Assembly (NCBI GenBank): GCA_934654795.1 | Contig: CAKUGT010000036.1 | Location: 1 to 11,338 of the forward strand | DNA length: 11,338 nucleotides | Reading direction: 5' to 3' | Source: an uncultured Collinsella sp. | GTDB lineage: Bacteria > Actinomycetota > Coriobacteriia > Coriobacteriales > Coriobacteriaceae | Made by a program: the position numbers and the translations under genes | Shown: piece by piece, positions 6,988 through 11,338 of the stretch | Numbering within the stretch: the first letter of the stretch is position 1 | Layout of the letters: each line of letters begins with the position of its first letter | The notes under the pieces: generated by a model | The model's database searches: none | What the model saw: only the letters and a program-made list of their open reading frames with translations | Told to the model about the DNA's origin: nothing

Positions 6988-7760
6988 TGCGCCCCGTCAT
7001 CGACATCCGCAACGTGCACCGCATCTTTGAGAGCGAAGCCGGCTGCGCCCATATTCTGCACAACGTGAGCCTGGCGGTAAACCCCGGCGAATTCGTGGCC
7101 ATCACCGGCCCTTCGGGCTCGGGCAAATCGACGCTCATGAACATCCTAGGCTGCCTGGACAAGCCGACGGCGGGCGACTATTACCTGCAGGGACTCAACG
7201 TGGCCGAACTCGATGATGACGAGCTCACCGAAGTCCGCGCCTTGAGCATCGGCTTTGTCTTTCAGAGCTTCAACCTGCTGCCGCGCCTGTCGGTCATCGA
7301 AAACGTGATGCTGCCGCTGTCGTACACCAATGTGCCGCGTAGCCAACGCGAGATGCGCGCCGTCCACGCGTTGCAAGCCGTCACGCTGCCGGTCGACCAC
7401 TGGGATCACCGTATCTCCGAGCTTTCGGGCGGACAGATGCAGAGGGTTGCCATCGCGCGCGCCCTCGTCAACGATCCGCCCATCATTCTGGCAGACGAAC
7501 CGACGGGAAATCTGGACTCTGCCACCGGAGCGCTCGTGATGGAAACATTCCACAGGCTACAGGAGCGCGGCAAGACCATCGTGCTCATTACACACGACCC
7601 CGGCATCGCTGCCGAGGCCGACCGTGCCGTGACCATCCGCGACGGCCGAATCCACGAGGGCGCATACATCGCACATGCACCGCAGACCCTGCGTGGAGTC
7701 GTCGAGAGCCTGCCCACGATTTCCGCATCCGCCAACCCCACGAAAGGAGTGAAGGCATGA
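6987..7760 (+). CDS. ABC transporter ATP-binding protein, MacB/LolD/YknY type
   Basis: This ATPase subunit drives the exporter by ATP hydrolysis on the inner face of the membrane. The 257-residue product has all expected motifs: Walker A GPSGSGKST (41-49), Q-loop Gln93 in FVFQSFNLLP, signature LSGGQ (146-150), Walker B IILADEP (166-172) with Glu171 catalytic, D-loop near NLD (175-177) and switch His203. The FQSFNLLP and DEPTGNLDS wording is typical of the MacB/LolD subfamily of exporters and mechanotransmission pumps, not importers. The C-terminal 40 or so residues after the core are not conserved in any way I recognise. Start and stop codons overlap both neighbours (1 base before, 4 bases after), so translation of the three genes is very likely coupled. 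Confidence 0.96.
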   Translation: MRPVIDIRNVHRIFESEAGCAHILHNVSLAVNPGEFVAITGPSGSGKSTLMNILGCLDKPTAGDYYLQGLNVAELDDDELTEVRALSIGFVFQSFNLLPRLSVIENVMLPLSYTNVPRSQREMRAVHALQAVTLPVDHWDHRISELSGGQMQRVAIARALVNDPPIILADEPTGNLDSATGALVMETFHRLQERGKTIVLITHDPGIAAEADRAVTIRDGRIHEGAYIAHAPQTLRGVVESLPTISASANPTKGVKA

Positions 7761-8971
7761 GTACGCGCGATCTTGTTCAAGAAGCCTTTCACTCGCTCGA
7801 GGCCAACAAGGGGCGCAGCCTGCTCACCATCCTGGGCATTGTTATCGGTATCGCCTCCGTCATCGCCATGACCTCACTTATCGGCGGCATCCAAAACAGC
7901 CTAGTCAACAGCCTGGGCCTCAATGCCGCACGTATGGTGCAGATTTATTCGTCACAGGAGCTCACCGAGTCGGACGTCGAGAAGCTCCGCAAGATGGTGC
8001 CGCAGATCGAGCAGGTCGGTATCGTTGACAGCGCATATACCGAGTACAAGGCCGGTGACAAAAGCTATACCGTCATGGCGCAGGGTGTCGATAGCGATAT
8101 GCTCGATGCCGTAGGCGCCAGCAAGCTTGTCGCGGGGCGCACCTATACCGACGCCGAGTCTCAATCAGGCGCGCGCGTGGCACTCATCAGCCGCGGCGGC
8201 GCCGACCAGCTTTATGGCAACGAACAGGACGCGCTGGGCAAGACCATCAAAGTGTCGAACGGTGAGGTGCAGATTGTCGGCGTAATTGACGGCGGCAACG
8301 ACTCCATGGGCTCGCTCACGCTGTATATGCCCCGCGAGACGATCTCGGGGCTCTTTGGCGACGAGAACCCCTCATTCCCCAGCGTGACGGCGCTCGCCGT
8401 TGAGGGAACGGACATGGACGAGCTCTGCAAAACGATTGAGTCCAAGGTGCGAGCGATGAAGGGCATCTCGGAGGACGACGAATACGACAGCGTATCGGCG
8501 ACCTCCATGAAAAGTGCCATCGATGCCCTCAATTCATTTATGGGCGCGTTCTCGCTCATCATGGGCGCCGTTGCCAGCATCTCGCTGCTCGTGGGCGGCA
8601 TCGGCATCATGAACATGATGCTCACCAACGTGACCGAACGCATCCGCGAGATCGGCATTCGCCGCGCGCTGGGCGCAAGCCGTCGCGATATCACCGCACA
8701 GTTTTTAGCCGAGTCGTCGGCGCTGTGCATCACCGGCGGCGTTCTGGGTGTCGTGATTGGCTATCTGCTGGCATGGGGTCTCGCAATGTTTGCCGCAGGA
8801 TCAGGGGTTCTCAGCGAGCTCGGTGCCAGTGGGCAAATCACACCGAGCTTTTCAATCGCCACAGTGCTGCTGGCCTTCGCCGTCTCCGTCGGCATCGGCG
8901 TGCTCTTTGGCTTCTACCCCGCTCGCCGCGCGGCAAAGCTCGACCCCGTCGAGTGTCTACGCTACCAGTAA
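7757..8971 (+). CDS. ABC transporter permease, MacB/YknZ type
   Basis: This is the membrane subunit of the exporter. The 404-residue product has the MacB topology. There is one N-terminal helix (about 22-42), a large extracellular MacB_PCD-type domain (about 43-264), then three helices at about 265-288, 320-345 and 366-388. A conserved cytoplasmic stretch, ERIREIGIRRALGASRRDI, lies at about 294-312, and the C-terminus ends in the family-typical PARRAAKLDPVECLRY. Unlike Gram-negative MacB, the ATPase is a separate gene, as in Bacillus YknXYZ. The start ATG overlaps the ATPase stop by four bases and has AGGAG upstream at 7745-7749. The substrate may be a peptide, antibiotic or lipid; sequence alone does not say. 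A convergent TetR gene lies 103 bases downstream. Confidence 0.95.
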   Translation: MSTRDLVQEAFHSLEANKGRSLLTILGIVIGIASVIAMTSLIGGIQNSLVNSLGLNAARMVQIYSSQELTESDVEKLRKMVPQIEQVGIVDSAYTEYKAGDKSYTVMAQGVDSDMLDAVGASKLVAGRTYTDAESQSGARVALISRGGADQLYGNEQDALGKTIKVSNGEVQIVGVIDGGNDSMGSLTLYMPRETISGLFGDENPSFPSVTALAVEGTDMDELCKTIESKVRAMKGISEDDEYDSVSATSMKSAIDALNSFMGAFSLIMGAVASISLLVGGIGIMNMMLTNVTERIREIGIRRALGASRRDITAQFLAESSALCITGGVLGVVIGYLLAWGLAMFAAGSGVLSELGASGQITPSFSIATVLLAFAVSVGIGVLFGFYPARRAAKLDPVECLRYQ

Positions 8972-8984
8972 GCCACCACCAACA

Positions 8985-9051
8985 AGTTGCGGTGAAGTAG
9001 GGACTGTTTGTGCTGTTAAAAGGCCTATTCAGTCCCTATTTCACCGCAACT
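8985..9051. repeat. 22-bp inverted repeat between convergent permease and TetR genes
   Basis: Bases 8985-9006 and 9030-9051 are reverse complements with a single mismatch that becomes a G-U pair in + strand RNA. The loop is 23 bases. The arm begins AGTTGCGGTGAAGTAGGGAC. No T run follows on either strand, so it is not a standard terminator, although its site between two convergent stop codons would suit one. Its layout is like the repeat at 88-181, but the sequence differs. Inference: a REP-like dispersed element that may have been recruited for RNA 3'-end protection. Confidence 0.75.
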
Positions 9052-9074
9052 CAGGGGGGGGTAAGGCGCAAATG

Positions 9075-9686
9075 CTATTCGAAACGAGACTCCAAGCTCG
9101 AAAGGCCGCTCAACGTCAGATTATTAGCAACCTCCGAGACGCGCTCGATAGGAACCGAGCCGTCAGACAGCGCCCACGTGCGGTAAATGCCGATGATACC
9201 CGACAACAGAAACGCCAGATAGTAGTCGAACATCTCGTCCTTGAGACCTTGGGGCAGCAGATCGCGCTCGGCAATTTCGTGTTCGAGCGGCGCACGAAGA
9301 CGAGCCATAAAATCATCGAGCGGAATGTTCTCGATCAGCTGACGATTGAGCACCAGGTTGTTGCACAGTGCCTCGTTAACGGTTTTAAAGAAGGTCGCCG
9401 CCGCGCCCAGGGCGCGTTCGTTGGTGTCGCCGTCCATGGAGGCAAGCGATTTCTCGACCGAGTCGACAATCATCTCCACCACATCGACGGCAATGGCATC
9501 GAGCAAGCCATCAACCGTACCAAAGTGAACGTAAAAGGTCTTGCGGTCGACATTGGCCTCGCGCGCGATGGCACTCACCGTAATGTCTGCCAGCGGCTTT
9601 TCCATGAGCAGGCGCTCGAAAGCGGAAAGGATGGCATTGCGGCTGCGAACGATGCGGCGATCAAGACGCGGTTTGCTGGTGTCCAT
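9075..9686 (-). CDS. TetR/AcrR-family transcriptional regulator
   Basis: This is a predicted DNA-binding repressor that releases its operator when a small ligand binds. The 203-residue product has the TetR N-terminal domain (about 10-60). Its helix-turn-helix, TVSAIAREANVDRKTFYVHF, spans 36-55 and ends in the hallmark TFYxHF. The rest is an all-helical ligand and dimer domain too divergent to assign. The start is ATG at 9686 with GAAGGGA seven bases upstream on the - strand. It is convergent with the ABC exporter and lies downstream of the YbhN-like gene on the same strand, so either could be a target. TetR regulators often sit next to the pump they control, but that is inference here. An inverted repeat 44 bases upstream of its start is a candidate operator for self-control. 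Confidence 0.93.
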   Translation of the reverse strand: MDTSKPRLDRRIVRSRNAILSAFERLLMEKPLADITVSAIAREANVDRKTFYVHFGTVDGLLDAIAVDVVEMIVDSVEKSLASMDGDTNERALGAAATFFKTVNEALCNNLVLNRQLIENIPLDDFMARLRAPLEHEIAERDLLPQGLKDEMFDYYLAFLLSGIIGIYRTWALSDGSVPIERVSEVANNLTLSGLSSLESRFE

Positions 9687-9729
9687 GGGCGTGTCCCTTC
9701 AATATGCGGGCATTCATCAACAGATGAGA

Positions 9730-9753
9730 GATAATCTACGTAAGAGGATTATC
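9730..9753. promoter_or_regulatory. Candidate operator upstream of the TetR gene
   Basis: GATAATC (9730-9736) and GATTATC (9747-9753) form a perfect inverted repeat with a 10-base spacer that contains the palindrome TACGTA (9737-9742). It lies 44 bases before the TetR start, in the only gap where its promoter could be. A 24-bp dyad of this form is within the size range of TetR-family operators. GATAAT on the - strand could also serve as a -10 box, so binding would block transcription. I found no second copy before the export operon. Confidence 0.45.
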
Positions 9754-9802
9754 CCCCATACAGCACAAATATGCCCCGCATCATGAAGAACGCACGACTG
9801 CC

Positions 9803-11110
9803 CTACTGCGACTTAGGGTGCTTCTTCTTATTGAGCGCCGACGGAGACACGCGGATACCGTCGCCTGTCTGTCGCACATAGGCTTTATGAGCCGGCTTAG
9901 CGGTCCCAGAAGCCTTCTGAGCGTGCTTCTTAGGATCAACGGTAACAGCATTCATGGGGTGCGGCTTAATGGGCGCAGACGGCGCCTGAGGCGTGCGGCC
10001 GAGCTTGCGCATCACACGATCCCAGCGTGCATGGATGCTTTCGTTGTGGGCGCTCTTAAGCCCCAACAGGGGCGCGGCCAAAATGGTCGGCGCGATAAAC
10101 GTGATGAGACGCCACAGCAGATAGCCGGCGGTCGATGCCGATCCAAAGAAATGGCCCAGGAACAAAGCGAAACCGCCCTCGGCGCCGCCGGTGCCACCGG
10201 GCAGCGGAACCGCGGAGCTCAGCAGCTGCACAAAGGCGCTGGCAGCCATGACCGAGAAAAAGTCGACCTCGTGGTGGCCAAAGGCGAGCATCAGGAAGTA
10301 GGGCACGAGGTAGAAAAACGCGAGCTGCAGCATGGTGATGACCACCGTGAGCAGCATAGACGAAAAGTGCCCGGCCGAAAGTTTAAACTTCTCGGAGAAC
10401 GAGTAGATTTCGCCGTCGACAAAGGTGCGCCAGCCCTCGATCTTAGTGGCGGAAACACCCATGCGCTCAAGCCAATTGATGATGCAGTGCGCGACGCGCG
10501 TGACGGTCTTGGGCATGAGCGCGACGGCGAAAATGCCCAGTAGAATGCAGCAGTGACCGCCAAAGCTGAAGACGCACAGCAGCGTCATGTCGCCATAGCG
10601 CTCGGCGAAAAACGGCATGCGGGCGAGCAGCAGAATGGCGCCCCAGGCTACGAGGCCAAACTGATACACGATAAAGCGTGTGAACTGCGTGGCTCCGGCC
10701 TCGCCAACGTTTTGGCCCGCCTTGGTTAGGCGGTAGATCTGGGCAGGCGTGGAGCCCATCATCATGGGCGTCAGGTTGCCAAAGAAGATGCCGCTCGCCT
10801 CGACCGAGATCAGGTCGCGGATGCCGACGGGCGAATTGGGATCGAGCCAGACGGCGATTGCATAGGCCACGATGCCAAAGAACAGGTACAGGAACATGCA
10901 AAAACATGCGGCAATGAGCCAGGGCATCTGAACGCTCGACATGGCGGCCCAGAATTGCCCCATCTGACCGGTCACAACCAGATAGACGATATAGCCCACC
11001 AGCACGACGCCGATGAAAATGGCGCCGCGGCGTGCGCTCTTGTTGTCATCGCCGCCCGAGACCTCAACCTCGACCTGGGGCTTGGATGTATGCTGAGAGG
11101 ACTCCGTCAT
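9803..11110 (-). CDS. Lysylphosphatidylglycerol synthase/YbhN-type (UPF0104) multi-pass membrane protein
   Basis: This integral membrane protein is related to the flippase-like domain of MprF and to YbhN. Relatives move or modify membrane lipids, but the role of stand-alone members is mostly unknown. The 435-residue product has a short hydrophilic N-terminus, a first helix at about 29-47 and roughly eight hydrophobic segments up to about residue 350. The family-type motif PLPGGTGGAEGG is at 302-313, and GNLTPMMMGSTPAQIYRL lies in an earlier loop. The last 84 residues or so (352-435) form a basic Lys/His/Pro-rich tail that is probably cytoplasmic and disordered. There is no synthase (GNAT-like) domain, so it should not itself make lysyl-lipids. 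The start is ATG at 11110, with AAGGAG four bases upstream; an in-frame ATG at 11131 lacks a site and is rejected. No terminator is seen before the TetR gene. Confidence 0.88.
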   Translation of the reverse strand: MTESSQHTSKPQVEVEVSGGDDNKSARRGAIFIGVVLVGYIVYLVVTGQMGQFWAAMSSVQMPWLIAACFCMFLYLFFGIVAYAIAVWLDPNSPVGIRDLISVEASGIFFGNLTPMMMGSTPAQIYRLTKAGQNVGEAGATQFTRFIVYQFGLVAWGAILLLARMPFFAERYGDMTLLCVFSFGGHCCILLGIFAVALMPKTVTRVAHCIINWLERMGVSATKIEGWRTFVDGEIYSFSEKFKLSAGHFSSMLLTVVITMLQLAFFYLVPYFLMLAFGHHEVDFFSVMAASAFVQLLSSAVPLPGGTGGAEGGFALFLGHFFGSASTAGYLLWRLITFIAPTILAAPLLGLKSAHNESIHARWDRVMRKLGRTPQAPSAPIKPHPMNAVTVDPKKHAQKASGTAKPAHKAYVRQTGDGIRVSPSALNKKKHPKSQ

Positions 11111-11131
11111 GTGGCTCCTTCTAACCGTCAA

Positions 11132-11149
11132 AATATCTTCGATATTGTA
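11132..11149 (-). promoter_or_regulatory. Promoter candidate and overlapping palindrome for the YbhN-like gene
   Basis: On the - strand, TACAAT (11149-11144) is a good -10 hexamer about 34 bases before the start codon. The -35 region is weak. AATATC (11132-11137) and GATATT (11141-11146) form a perfect inverted repeat with a TTC spacer that overlaps the -10 box and the likely start site. It could be an operator or, if transcribed, a small hairpin. Confidence 0.4.
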
Positions 11150-11221
11150 CCCGCAAGGGCCACAAGCAGAACGTAAAGCTATAAGGCAAATGGGAATAGC
11201 AGACAGGTCGCTCGCGGTAAG

Positions 11222-11252
11222 AAAAAACCCGACCTTCCTAAGAAGACCGGGT
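11222..11252 (-). terminator. Rho-independent terminator of the tRNA-Glu gene
   Basis: Read on the - strand, ACCCGGTCTTC pairs with GAAGGTCGGGT (11 bp with two G-U pairs) around the loop TTAG, and six T residues follow (11227-11222). It starts 10 bases after the tRNA 3' end, and the YbhN-like gene begins over 100 bases further on. The tRNA transcript therefore ends here rather than running into that gene. Confidence 0.9.
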
Positions 11253-11262
11253 ATCTAAATCA

Positions 11263-11338
11263 TGGTAGCCCGTACCAGATTCGAACTGGTGATCTCCGCC
11301 TTGAGAGGGCGGCGTCCTAAACCGCTAGACGAACGGGC
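11263..11338 (-). tRNA. tRNA-Glu (anticodon CUC), missing its first base at the window edge
   Basis: The - strand folds into a complete cloverleaf. The acceptor 3' strand is ACGGGCU, the D stem is GUCU/GGAC, and the anticodon stem CCGCC/GGCGG holds the loop CUCUCAA (anticodon CUC, reading GAG). The T stem ACCAG/CUGGU holds UUCGAAU. CCA is encoded at 11265-11263. Only the first acceptor base lies beyond the window, giving 77 bases in full. A terminator follows directly. Confidence 0.96.

Noticed and set aside
8757..9734. 325-residue + strand frame across the end of the permease and the TetR gene
   Set aside because: It overlaps two well-supported genes in other frames and runs through the inverted repeat. 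It has no domain I recognise.
9818..10543. 241-residue + strand frame opposite the YbhN-like gene
   Set aside because: Arg/Gly/Gln/His-rich mirror of a hydrophobic membrane protein gene, with no start signal.
11263..11338. tRNA-Glu as an integration site for a mobile element
   Set aside because: No integrase, phage gene or duplicated tRNA 3' fragment is seen in the window.

Overview
The window looks like chromosomal DNA of a high-GC Gram-positive gut actinobacterium. Collinsella or another Coriobacteriia member is my best guess. It rests on the GC-rich codon third positions, the mix of genes, and intergenic repeats of a style I associate with that group. No 16S or other taxonomic marker is present, so this is inference.

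Layout. Bases 1-251 hold no gene but carry three copies of a 29-bp repeat. Next comes metK (326-1606, S-adenosylmethionine synthetase), preceded by a leader that can pair with its own ribosome binding site and start codon, and followed by a strong terminator. A 347-base gap with a 121-bp interrupted palindrome leads into a single-chain iron-sulfur L-serine dehydratase (1954-3561). A terminator and a consensus -10 box separate it from a membrane-anchored L,D-transpeptidase (3715-5430). Then comes a tightly coupled three-gene MacAB/YknXYZ-type export operon: membrane fusion protein 5563-6987, ATPase 6987-7760, permease 7757-8971. Its genes overlap by 1 and 4 bases. All of these are on the + strand.

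The right third is on the - strand. It holds a TetR-family regulator (9075-9686), convergent with the export operon across a 67-bp inverted repeat, and a multi-pass membrane protein of the lysylphosphatidylglycerol synthase/YbhN (UPF0104) type (9803-11110). At the edge is a tRNA-Glu(CUC) gene with its terminator, lacking only its first base.

How the parts relate. metK makes the cell's methyl donor and serine dehydratase drains serine to pyruvate and ammonia. They are neighbours with separate transcription signals, and nothing shows that they are one operon. The L,D-transpeptidase, the export operon and the YbhN-like protein all act at the cell envelope. The TetR protein is a plausible but unproven controller of the exporter and possibly of itself.

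The genes themselves belong to known families. The most interesting material is in the gaps: a possible translation-controlling RNA leader on metK, and several unrelated dyad or repeat elements, one in most intergenic gaps. I found no CRISPR array, transposase gene, phage gene or evident defence system.
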